Source: an uncultured Eubacteriales bacterium (lineage in GTDB: Bacteria > Bacillota > Clostridia > Oscillospirales > Acutalibacteraceae). From it: a DNA stretch of 6,274 nucleotides. Location: the NCBI GenBank assembly GCA_934444365.1, contig CAKSCM010000030.1, positions 1 through 6,274 on the forward strand, given 5' to 3'. A program made the position numbers and the translations under genes. Position 1 is the first letter of the stretch; every line of letters starts with the position of its first letter. Shown piece by piece: positions 1 through 6,018 of the stretch. The notes beneath the pieces are model-generated. The model made no database searches and had not been told where the DNA came from. It saw only the letters and a list, made by a program, of their open reading frames with translations.

Positions 1-139
1 TAGGTTTACCTGCCTTTGCTGTTTTGGTTTAGCAACTTAACTGTACAGCAGGTTCCTCCTATTCGCTACTATTTTTTCTCCTTTGTAACACTTCTATTGT
101 AAACCTACAGAATAAAATATATAAGTCGCTAAAAACCGC
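1..139. other. Non-coding upstream region with inverted repeats
   Basis: I see no supportable gene here. Two nested sets of complementary arms are visible. TAGGTTTAC (1-9) pairs perfectly with GTAAACCTA (99-107). Inside it, ACCTGC (8-13) can pair with GCAGGT (48-53), and that encloses TTGCT (16-20) / AGCAA (31-35). No T-run typical of an intrinsic terminator directly follows the small stem, although T-rich stretches occur around 70-80. It may be the 3' untranslated end of an upstream transcript or an operator-containing region. Function is not known. Confidence 0.35.
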
Positions 140-168
140 TTGATTTTTAATACGTATGTTGGTATAAT
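140..168 (+). promoter_or_regulatory. Sigma-A-type promoter with extended -10
   Basis: A -35-like TTGATT (140-145) is followed after 17 nt by a perfect TATAAT (163-168). The -10 is preceded by TG one base upstream (160-161), giving an extended TGnTATAAT. Transcription would start near 174-177 and read into the gene at 315, leaving a leader of about 140 nt. This is the only clear housekeeping promoter I find upstream of the gene cluster, so it probably drives the operon. Distal genes may have extra promoters that I cannot recognise. Confidence 0.75.
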
Positions 169-314
169 GCAACATGTATAGGATGATATGTGTATAACTG
201 CGCCCTTTATTATGTGTTTTTTGTTGTTTTCGGTAACCGGCGCGGCTTGAATTTGAATTATACGGCCCTTTGTAATTATGGGCTTTAAAAAGGTAACGGA
301 GGTGTGATGTTCGC
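169..314 (+). promoter_or_regulatory. Putative 5' leader of the operon
   Basis: This is the stretch between the predicted promoter and the first start codon. It is AT-rich and holds a small CGGT-A-ACCG palindrome (231-239). It also has two similar stretches, GCCCTTTATTATG near 202-214 and GCCCTTTGTAATTATG at 265-280. The leader ends in a Shine-Dalgarno GGAGG (298-302), 12 nt before ATG 315. It matches no riboswitch class that I can recognise. Its length leaves room for post-transcriptional control, but that is speculation. Confidence 0.4.
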
Positions 315-1133
315 ATGGGACAGGAGAAAAAAAGCGGTGTAAAAACAGCGATAATAATACTGGCTGTTTTGCTTTCTCTCAGTGCGGCGGCGCTTGTCGG
401 TGTGTATGTTTACGGCCGGCTTAATGATAGCTCTGAGGCGTCGGTAAGTGTGCCGGACAATATAATTACACAGTCATCGGTGAGCTCTGAATCGGGCTCA
501 TTACCCTCGTCGGAGCCGGTTTCATCGCCGGAGCAGGACAAATCTTCCCTCGAAAGCAAAAACGAAACGGCAAGCAGCGAGACTGCACCGGCCCCCGAAA
601 AAGCACAGGTTATTTCTCTTTACGAGAAAAATGCCGGCTGTAATCTTCCCTTTAATACCGTCAATATGTTCCCGGGCGATACCGAAAGCAGGTACTATTG
701 CGTTCGGGTTTCGCATAAGGACACCGTAACGGTCAACTACCGGGCCGATATCAGAAGCGGATATGAAAAATTATCCGAGGTTTTAAGGGTGCATATAGCT
801 CTCCCCGAAACGGGACAGACCCTTTACGACGGGCTTATGCGCGACATGCCCGAAAGTTTGCAGTACACCCTTGCCGGGGCGAACGAACAGGACGATCTTT
901 TCTATAAAATAACGGCATATCTTGATACGTCGGTCGGAAACGAATATCAGAATCTCGGTCTTGTGGCCGATTTTCGCTGGTGGGTCGCCGAGGAGGACAA
1001 TCTTGCTCCTCTGCCACGCACGAGCGACGCTTTCAGTTCGGCGCTGTGGGTGGTTTTGGCTGCCTCGGCCGGAGCAATTTTGCTCCTTTTGATATTTGCG
1101 CGACGTAAGCGGGAGGACAAAAATGAAGGGTAA
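315..1133 (+). CDS. Membrane-anchored TasA/camelysin-like protein (TapA position)
   Basis: This is a 272-residue protein. A hydrophobic segment (about residues 11-33) acts as signal or anchor. A Ser/Glu/Pro-rich, low-complexity stalk follows (about 38-96), then a globular domain (about 97-238), a second transmembrane helix (about 243-261) and a basic tail (RRKREDK). The globular part shows TasA-like hallmarks: FPGD at 119-122, which matches the W-E-P-G and F-E-P-G motifs of the neighbours, and GNEYQN at 208-213, which recurs as AGNEYQN in the secreted subunit at 4086-5864. I infer a beta-sandwich displayed outside the membrane on a flexible stalk and held at both ends. It lies first in the operon and overlaps the next gene by 11 nt. 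By analogy with Bacillus TapA, it could anchor or nucleate fibres. The start is fixed by GGAGG 12 nt upstream. Family membership is inferred from motifs; the exact role is unknown. Confidence 0.8.
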   Translation: MGQEKKSGVKTAIIILAVLLSLSAAALVGVYVYGRLNDSSEASVSVPDNIITQSSVSSESGSLPSSEPVSSPEQDKSSLESKNETASSETAPAPEKAQVISLYEKNAGCNLPFNTVNMFPGDTESRYYCVRVSHKDTVTVNYRADIRSGYEKLSEVLRVHIALPETGQTLYDGLMRDMPESLQYTLAGANEQDDLFYKITAYLDTSVGNEYQNLGLVADFRWWVAEEDNLAPLPRTSDAFSSALWVVLAASAGAILLLLIFARRKREDKNEG

Positions 1134-1671
1134 TTCAAATACTGCGAAAAAACTTACCGGCGGAATAGCGGCCATAATTATTCTGTGCATATGTCTTGTT
1201 GTAACGACGGTTGCTCTTGTGTATCAGGTTGTAAGTGTGGAAAACAACGTTTTTCATACCGGCACGGTAAGCATAAATTTAAACGACGGCAAACCCGTTA
1301 TAAACGAGCATGAGTTTTTGTTCGAGCCGGGCATGACGGTGCAAAAGGACTTTTTTATACAAAATCAAAGCACATGGGATGTGTATTACAGACTGTACTT
1401 TGACAGCATACAGGGCGATCTGGCCGATATTCTCGAGGTGACTATCGCCGATGGGGATAAGGTCCTTTACGAAGGCACGGCGAATGGTTTAAGCCGGGAG
1501 AATGTCGTCGCGGCGGATGATATCTTAAAAACGGGAGAGCGCCGCGAGCTTACCGTCAGCTTTCACTTTCCCGAAAGCGAAGGCAACAGTGCTCAGGGGG
1601 CGGAGCTCAGCTTTACGCTGTGCGCCGACGCGACCCAGACCAAGAATAATCCCGGGCGTGTTTTTGCATGA
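1123..1671 (+). CDS. TasA-like protein with N-terminal membrane segment
   Basis: This is a 182-residue protein. I chose ATG 1123 over an upstream in-frame TTG (1096) because GGGAGG (1111-1116) sits 6 nt before it. A short basic N-terminus (KK) is followed by a hydrophobic helix (about 14-37). The pattern N-x-F-x-T-G-x-V-S-I (42-51) then matches the N-x-I-Q-A-G-N-L-N-I pattern after the signal peptides of the secreted paralogues. The rest resembles a TasA/camelysin beta-sandwich: FEPG at 67-70, a Q-N-Q-S-T-W-D-V-Y-Y-R strand like the V-N-N-G-x-L-A-x-K-Y-K strand of the paralogues, and D-x-L-E-V-T-I followed by L-Y-E-G. The post-helix site is not the canonical F-A|W-F-T-D, so cleavage by SipW is uncertain and it may stay membrane-bound. 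There is no C-terminal extension. It is probably an accessory or minor subunit of the surface fibre. The start overlaps the preceding gene, suggesting translational coupling. Confidence 0.8.
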   Translation: MKGNSNTAKKLTGGIAAIIILCICLVVTTVALVYQVVSVENNVFHTGTVSINLNDGKPVINEHEFLFEPGMTVQKDFFIQNQSTWDVYYRLYFDSIQGDLADILEVTIADGDKVLYEGTANGLSRENVVAADDILKTGERRELTVSFHFPESEGNSAQGAELSFTLCADATQTKNNPGRVFA

Positions 1672-1672
1672 A

Positions 1673-1810
1673 ATGAATTTTGCTTTTATCGGGTCAGCGG
1701 AGGGGCTGATTTTGCAGGCGGCCTATCCATTGTCGGATGCAGCATTTATTATGACGGAGATAAAATCCGGTATATCCCGCAAAGAATTTAAAAGGGTGAT
1801 GATTTTTTGA
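1673..1810 (+). other. Spacer with a doubtful 45-codon ORF
   Basis: About 135 nt separate the preceding gene from the signal peptidase gene. An open frame from ATG 1673 to TGA 1810 would encode about 45 residues, and its stop overlaps the TTG start of sipW as TTGA. It has no Shine-Dalgarno sequence at a suitable distance and no recognisable motif, and its sequence looks non-membrane and non-repetitive. It could be a coupling leader peptide, the remnant of a longer gene, or chance. A small TCAGC/GCTGA stem (1694-1708) with a GGAGG loop also lies here. Confidence 0.2.
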
Positions 1811-2598
1811 AGGCTCTTAAGGTAATAGGAAACATATTGGTGTGGCTTATAGTTGCGGCCGCCGTTTGCATGATGATTTTTACCATAGTATCGGTAAGGA
1901 CCTTTAACCGCTCCGACCGAAGTCTTTTCGGCTACAAGGCGTTTATAGTCCTTTCGGATTCAATGGAAAAGACCGATTTTGCGGCCGGCGATCTGGTCCT
2001 TGTAAAAGAGGTCGATCCGTCGACCCTTAAAGAGGGCGATATAATAGCCTACACGTCGCAGAACGACTCCAATTTCGGCGAGACGGTAACCCATAAGATC
2101 CGTAGAATTACCACCGACGAAAACGGTGATCCCGGATTTATAACCTACGGTACTACTACCGATACCGACGATGAAAAGGTAGTAAGCTATCAGTATGTAC
2201 TCGGCAAATACGAATCGCGGCTGCCGAAGGTCGGACTTTTCTTCAACTTCCTTAAAACCACCCCCGGCTACATAGTTTGTATACTTATTCCATTTTTACT
2301 GCTGATACTTATTGAGGGTGTGCGCTGCATAAGGCTGTTCAGGAAGTATAAAGCGGAGCAGCAGGCCGCTTTGAAGGCCGAGCGCGACAAAATAGAGGCC
2401 GAGAGGGCAGAAAATCAGAAGATGATGCAGGAGCTCCTTTTGATGAAGGAAAAGCTTTCTCAGGCGAGCGGGATTTCTGCCGTGACGGCGGCGAATACAG
2501 TCGCGTCTGCTGAAAATTCGGCCGATAAAGCGGTTTTTGATACAACCGACGCAACCGCTGACGAAAGCGCCGTAAAGGATAAAACAACTTCCGAATAA
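1807..2598 (+). CDS. sipW: SipW-type (ER-type) signal peptidase I
   Basis: This 263-residue membrane serine peptidase is predicted to remove signal peptides from the TasA-like proteins encoded around it. The first transmembrane helix spans about residues 7-30. The catalytic box L-S-D-S-M-E gives nucleophile Ser52. His96 in V-T-H-K-I replaces the usual bacterial general-base lysine, which is the mark of the ER/SipW class. A Y-G-T-T-T-D-T-D-D segment (114-122) supplies the conserved aspartates. A second helix spans about 154-172. The remaining ~85 residues are unusual: a highly charged, probable coiled-coil stretch (about 179-218, rich in K/E/A/Q) and an Ala/Asp/Ser/Thr-rich tail, predicted cytoplasmic. 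Bacillus SipW is about 190 residues, so this tail is extra. The start is TTG, chosen because AAAGGGTGAT (1791-1800) ends 6 nt upstream and no in-frame ATG or GTG competes. It lies between accessory and main subunit genes, as in tapA-sipW-tasA. Confidence 0.9.
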   Translation: MKALKVIGNILVWLIVAAAVCMMIFTIVSVRTFNRSDRSLFGYKAFIVLSDSMEKTDFAAGDLVLVKEVDPSTLKEGDIIAYTSQNDSNFGETVTHKIRRITTDENGDPGFITYGTTTDTDDEKVVSYQYVLGKYESRLPKVGLFFNFLKTTPGYIVCILIPFLLLILIEGVRCIRLFRKYKAEQQAALKAERDKIEAERAENQKMMQELLLMKEKLSQASGISAVTAANTVASAENSADKAVFDTTDATADESAVKDKTTSE

Positions 2599-2655
2599 TG
2601 CGGTTTTAACACAGGCGAAAAAAGCTTTTGTCTGATTTTACAAAATAAAACCGTA
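2599..2655 (+). promoter_or_regulatory. Nested inverted repeat between sipW and first secreted subunit
   Basis: Right after the sipW stop, CGGTTTTA (2601-2608) pairs perfectly with TAAAACCG (2646-2653). Flanking T-A and G-T pairs could extend the arms to 2599-2655. Inside lies a second stem, 2612-2620 with 2626-2634, of nine pairs including two G-U wobbles and a 5-nt loop; it is followed by ATTTTA. The short U-run makes it at most a weak terminator. It could be an attenuator or an mRNA processing and stability element that sets subunit expression relative to the peptidase. The pairing is seen directly; the function is inferred. Confidence 0.5.
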
Positions 2656-2690
2656 ACAGGTTTTATATAAATGAAAACGGAAAGTAAAAC

Positions 2691-2696
2691 AAGGAG
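2691..2696 (+). promoter_or_regulatory. Shine-Dalgarno site that decides the start at 2710
   Basis: AAGGAG lies 13 nt before ATG 2710. That is longer than usual, but it is the only strong site nearby. The in-frame ATG at 2671 has no comparable site and would place the Shine-Dalgarno sequence inside the coding region. The 2710 start also aligns the N-terminus with the two paralogues, which begin M-x(3-5)-T-K-R-A-L-L-T-S. Confidence 0.6.
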
Positions 2697-2709
2697 ATGT
2701 TATTTTAAA

Positions 2710-3951
2710 ATGTCGAACACAAAAAGAGCATTACTTACAAGTACAGTTGCCTTTATTGTCTGCTTTGCAATGCTGATCGGCACAACCTTTGCATGGTTTA
2801 CCGATACCGCATCCACGGCGGTAAATAAAATCCAGGCAGGAAATCTCAATATCGGCCTTGAAATGTTTGACGATACCGCCCAAAAATGGGTGAGTGCCGA
2901 AAACGAAATACTTACCTTCAAGACGGCCGACAACCGTACCGCCGATAAGATCTTCTGGGAGCCGGGCTGTACATATGCGCTGCCTAAGCTGAGGGTTGTC
3001 AACAACGGCAGTCTTGCCATTAAGTACAAAATACAGATTACCGGGATTGCCGGCGACGCGAAGCTCAACAGGGTCATCGACTGGACTATAAACGATGCAG
3101 CTATTGATCTGACCGAACGTCATCTGCTTAAAGGCGAATCCGACGAATTTATACTTAAAGGACACATGTGGGAAACCGCCGGCAACGAGTACATGAAGGA
3201 GACCATCGACGGTATAGGTATTACCGTTTATGCCGCACAGTATGCCTATGAGAAGGATAGCTTTGATGAGAAGTACGACGAGAACGCTCCCTACAAAATT
3301 CCGGCTACCTATACCGTAAGCAGCTATGACGATATGAAAAATGCCTTTAATGAGGGCGCCAACATCATTCTGAACGGTTATGTCGAGGGCGATGCGACCA
3401 AAACTAAGGCGGAGGATCGTCTTACCATCACCTCGCCGACTAAAATGGAGCTTGACGGCACATATTATGTCCCCGGATCGCTTGAGAACAGCAGTAACTG
3501 GGCGGCATTTTACATAAACGCCGATACCGTAATCAATGCGGGTAACGGCGGCGGTGTCGCGTGCCTTAATAAGATAACCGGCAGCTACCTCGGTGGACCG
3601 TACGTTGCACATATCAACAACGAAAAGGCTACCGTTACCGTAAACGGCGGCTCCTATGCCGGGGGAGGGACAACCTTTAATGTCGAAAAGGGAACCCTGA
3701 TAATAAACGGCGGATTCTTCCATGTCTGGCCTGATATTGATACCAACGACTACCGTTATACCGTTAACTGCATTGACGCCAACTACAAAAACGGCACGGC
3801 AAAAATAATCGTCAAGGGCGGCACATTTGTAAACTTCGATCCGTCGAATAACCTTGCCGAGGGCGAAAACACCAACTTTGTGGCAGACGGCTATAAGGTC
3901 GTTTCCGAGGAAAAATCCGACGGAACCTACTACACCGTGGTTAAAGAGTAG
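2710..3951 (+). CDS. Secreted TasA-like fibre subunit with C-terminal beta-helix
   Basis: This protein has 413 residues from ATG 2710; the longer reading from ATG 2671 is less likely. It begins with a SipW-cognate signal peptide: basic T-K-R, a hydrophobic core, then G-T-T-F-A|W-F-T-D with probable cleavage after Ala28. The hallmark N-K-I-Q-A-G-N-L-N-I follows. A TasA/camelysin-like beta-sandwich extends to about residue 195. Its landmarks are W-E-P-G-C-T-Y, V-V-N-N-G-S-L-A-I-K-Y-K, the basic motif K-L-N-R-V-I-D-W-T and A-G-N-E-Y-M followed by I-D-G-I-G-I-T-V-Y-A-A-Q. From about 200 to the end, repeated strands with [I/V]-x-G-G-x-[F/Y] turns (311-316, 332-337, 368-373) suggest a right-handed parallel beta-helix. 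There is no sortase motif or C-terminal membrane helix, so attachment would rely on subunit assembly. It is the first of at least three tandem paralogues after sipW. It is probably a structural or adhesive surface-fibre protein; the ligand is unknown. Confidence 0.85.
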   Translation: MSNTKRALLTSTVAFIVCFAMLIGTTFAWFTDTASTAVNKIQAGNLNIGLEMFDDTAQKWVSAENEILTFKTADNRTADKIFWEPGCTYALPKLRVVNNGSLAIKYKIQITGIAGDAKLNRVIDWTINDAAIDLTERHLLKGESDEFILKGHMWETAGNEYMKETIDGIGITVYAAQYAYEKDSFDEKYDENAPYKIPATYTVSSYDDMKNAFNEGANIILNGYVEGDATKTKAEDRLTITSPTKMELDGTYYVPGSLENSSNWAAFYINADTVINAGNGGGVACLNKITGSYLGGPYVAHINNEKATVTVNGGSYAGGGTTFNVEKGTLIINGGFFHVWPDIDTNDYRYTVNCIDANYKNGTAKIIVKGGTFVNFDPSNNLAEGENTNFVADGYKVVSEEKSDGTYYTVVKE

Positions 3952-4085
3952 TTTTTAATAATTATTATTCGCTGCTGAGTGAAAACATCGGGTCAAGCTG
4001 CAGGTTATTGGAATTTTGCAATCGCTTTTGGCTGTATTTTCTTTAAGCGACGGTTAGTAAAAATATTTTAGAGGAGAGATTTATT

Positions 4086-5864
4086 GTGAACAGCAAAACC
4101 ACCAAGCGGGCATTGCTCACAAGCACACTGGCTATCCTTATGTGCGTGGCAATGCTCATCGGTACCACATTCGCGTGGTTCACCGATACCGCATCCACAG
4201 CGGTAAATAAGATCCAGGCAGGCAATCTGAACATTGAATTGCAAATGAAAGACAACAACGGAAATTGGGTAAATGCAGAGGGCAAAACGCTTTCGTTCCT
4301 CGTAGAGGGCAAAATCCCTGCCGAAGGCACTCAGATTCTTTGGGAGCCGGGTTGCACCTACACCCTGCCCGAGCTGAGAATTGTCAACAACGGCAATCTG
4401 GCGCTGAAATATAAGGTCGTCGTTTCCGGAATTCAAGGCAGCGCAAAGCTGAACAAAGTTATCGACTGGACAATGAAACTGGACAATGCCGATTTTATTA
4501 TGGGAAGCGAGCATAGTTTGGCTGCTAAGAATAATGATACTGTTGATTTTGATATCTTCACTATTTCCGGCACGATGGACAAGAACGCCGGAAACGAGTA
4601 TCAGAATGAATCCATTGATGGCATCAGTATCAATGTCTACGCCACGCAGGATACCGTGGAGAACGACAGCTTCGGCAATCAGTATGATAAGGACGCAGAC
4701 GGTACGCCCCAGTTTGACACATGGTACGACAATGTAGCAACGACTGTAACGGTCGCTGCGACTGGTGATACTGTGGTAAAGGATAGAGAGACTGCGCCTA
4801 CTATTCAGGCGACGGTCCCTGCAGGTAGTACGACTGCAAACAAACTTACCCTAATCAAGAGCAAGGATGAAACACCTTCTAACATTACTGTTGTGACTGG
4901 CACCAAGGCACTGACTGCCGAGGTCAAACTGATCGATCAGGATGGCAACAAGGTTAACGCTGCGAGCGGCAAGTTCTTTACCGTGTCTATGGATATTGGA
5001 AAGAACCTGAATGTTGTTGACTTATATCATAACGAAATGGCACTTACGAAGGTCGCTGATGTCAACAGCCTGACCGCAAATGACCAATATTACTATGATG
5101 GCACTACCGGCTATGTGACCTTTACCACCGATGATTTCTCTCCCTTTACCGCGATTGTTTCCGATAGCGCCTTTAACGGCGGTAACGGAACAGAGGCAAA
5201 TCCTTATTTGATTGCCAATGCCGAACAGGCTATGCAAATCGAAAAGCTTAAAAAGAGTGCATATTTGAAATTGGTAAATGATATTACCGTTCCCGATGAG
5301 ATTTATATGTCGGGTAAAAAGTTCTTCTTTGATTTGAACGGCCATACCGTTAAATTGGAATACGCAGAGGGTGTTAAGCCCAATAACGGCAGCGTATTGT
5401 ACATCGGCGGCAGAAACGGAAGCCTTACTATTAACGACAGTAGTGCCGCTCAAACAGGTGCGGTTATCGGCTCGGATAAGACATATACCAATAAGGTAAC
5501 AAGTGCAGTTCGTGCTGGTAACTATGGCAAGCTTACTATTAACGGCGGACATTTTTACGGAACAAGTGAGGGTACGTCATGTATTTTTGTATATACAAAC
5601 AGAACCTCAAGTTCAAAAGCTACCGTAACAATTAACGGCGGCAAATTTGAAACGGCAACTCCGTCAAACGGTATTTACTTTGTTTTGAATCATCAGGACG
5701 GAGCTACAACGGATTGCAGGATTATCGTAAACGGCGGTTCGTTCAGAAACTACAATCCCGGTGTTTCGGCTGTTGACCCCGATAATGCCACCACAGGCAA
5801 AATCGTTCTCGGCGAGGGTTGCACAACCACGCAGGATGGCGAGTGGTACACAGTAAGCAAATAA
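4086..5864 (+). CDS. Large secreted TasA-like subunit with linker domain and beta-helix
   Basis: This protein has 592 residues, starting at GTG 4086; GAGGAG (4071-4076) lies 9 nt upstream and the N-terminus aligns with the neighbours. The signal peptide ends G-T-T-F-A|W-F-T-D. The TasA-like domain (to about residue 210) matches the preceding paralogue through W-E-P-G-C-T-Y-T-L-P, I-V-N-N-G-N-L-A-L-K-Y-K, K-L-N-K-V-I-D-W-T and A-G-N-E-Y-Q-N-E-S-I-D-G. A Thr/Val-rich, beta-predicted middle segment (about 215-358) is absent from that paralogue; I do not recognise its family. After a linker G-G-N-G-T-E-A-N-P-Y-L-I, a C-terminal beta-helix carries repeated [I/V]-N-G-G-x-F turns (485, 516 and 548), spaced 31-32 residues apart. 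There is no cell-wall anchor motif. The spacer before it (3952-4085) shows no clear promoter or terminator, so co-transcription is likely. Leucine codons change sharply at about nt 5160, suggesting domain shuffling. The likely role is a surface fibre subunit or adhesin. Confidence 0.85.
   Translation: MNSKTTKRALLTSTLAILMCVAMLIGTTFAWFTDTASTAVNKIQAGNLNIELQMKDNNGNWVNAEGKTLSFLVEGKIPAEGTQILWEPGCTYTLPELRIVNNGNLALKYKVVVSGIQGSAKLNKVIDWTMKLDNADFIMGSEHSLAAKNNDTVDFDIFTISGTMDKNAGNEYQNESIDGISINVYATQDTVENDSFGNQYDKDADGTPQFDTWYDNVATTVTVAATGDTVVKDRETAPTIQATVPAGSTTANKLTLIKSKDETPSNITVVTGTKALTAEVKLIDQDGNKVNAASGKFFTVSMDIGKNLNVVDLYHNEMALTKVADVNSLTANDQYYYDGTTGYVTFTTDDFSPFTAIVSDSAFNGGNGTEANPYLIANAEQAMQIEKLKKSAYLKLVNDITVPDEIYMSGKKFFFDLNGHTVKLEYAEGVKPNNGSVLYIGGRNGSLTINDSSAAQTGAVIGSDKTYTNKVTSAVRAGNYGKLTINGGHFYGTSEGTSCIFVYTNRTSSSKATVTINGGKFETATPSNGIYFVLNHQDGATTDCRIIVNGGSFRNYNPGVSAVDPDNATTGKIVLGEGCTTTQDGEWYTVSK
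4101..4216 (+). repeat. Signal-peptide DNA repeat, copy 1
   Basis: This block covers codons for the signal peptide and the first mature residues of the gene starting at 4086. It matches 6037-6152 at 110 of 116 positions, including a perfect 77-nt run (4140-4216 against 6076-6152) and a perfect 23-nt run at its 5' end. The match drops sharply at both edges. The end of the equivalent region in the first subunit (2800-2840) differs from 4182-4222 at only 2 of 41 positions. The pattern fits recent duplication or gene conversion. Confidence 0.85.
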
Positions 5865-5877
5865 TTTTAATTTCCAA

Positions 5878-5976
5878 GCCCTCTCCGCCTATCATGGCGG
5901 AGGGGCAATCCAAGGACATAGGCGGACGGCGCGTATGTCTTTGGATTGCTTTGATGCAAACGCGGGAGGTACGCGC
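5878..5976. repeat. Structured intergenic element with stacked hairpins
   Basis: Two strong stems lie back to back in the gap before the third subunit gene. Stem one pairs GCCC-CTCCGCC (5878-5889, one bulged T) with GGCGGAGGGGC (5896-5906) around a TATCAT loop. Stem two pairs 5905-5920 with 5934-5949, 16 pairs including one G-U wobble, around a 13-nt GC-rich loop. Part of that loop and stem, GCGCGT (5929-5934), is complementary to ACGCGC (5971-5976), allowing alternative or pseudoknot-like pairing. A small TTTG/CAAA hairpin (5950-5960) lies between. There is no U-run, so this is not a classical terminator. It may be a dispersed intergenic repeat, a structured RNA, or an mRNA stability or processing element. 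It could act on either strand. Confidence 0.6.
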
Positions 5977-5980
5977 TTAC

Positions 5981-5999
5981 ATATTGCCATTGGAAATAT
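5981..5999. promoter_or_regulatory. Near-perfect 19-bp palindrome before third subunit
   Basis: ATATTGCCA-T-TGGAAATAT is symmetric around position 5990 with one mismatched pair (G against A). It lies immediately before the Shine-Dalgarno sequence of the gene at 6019. It could be a dimeric repressor operator or a small RNA hairpin near the ribosome site. No promoter is evident around it. Confidence 0.35.
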
Positions 6000-6018
6000 G
6001 ATAAGGAGGTAAAACACA

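Noticed and set aside
59..316. 85-residue minus-strand open frame over the promoter region
   Set aside because: It overlaps the clear + strand promoter and the start of the first gene, has no recognisable domain, and its composition looks like translated AT-rich non-coding DNA.
1096..1122. Upstream TTG start for the second gene
   Set aside because: ATG 1123 has GGGAGG at an ideal 6-nt distance, and the nine extra residues would add nothing to the membrane segment.
2671..2709. Upstream ATG start for the first secreted subunit
   Set aside because: There is no good Shine-Dalgarno sequence before it. A strong one lies downstream at 2691-2696, and the paralogues align from 2710.
2731..3723. 330-residue minus-strand open frame antisense to the first subunit gene
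   Set aside because: It is a shadow of a well-supported secreted protein whose codon pattern leaves the opposite strand open. Similar antisense frames occur opposite the paralogues (for example 4068-4514 and 5977-6243). No ribosome site or family signature is visible.
3952..4085. Separate promoter for the second subunit
   Set aside because: TTGCAA (4016-4021) has no -10 box at a usable distance; the nearest TATTTT is 13 nt away, too short to support.
5878..5906. Rho-independent terminator after the second subunit gene
   Set aside because: The GC-rich hairpin is present, but it is followed by AATCCAAGG, not a T-run, so it is not a standard terminator on the + strand. Upstream on the + strand (the downstream side for minus transcripts) there is also no strong A-run directly adjacent.
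5878..5976. Known riboswitch such as c-di-GMP-I
   Set aside because: I considered it because of multiple stems and a biofilm-like operon, but I do not see the conserved core or tetraloop/receptor pattern that I would expect.
5819..6001. 60-residue + strand open frame across the end of the second subunit and the hairpin element
   Set aside because: It begins inside another gene's frame, has no ribosome site, and mostly translates the inverted-repeat element.
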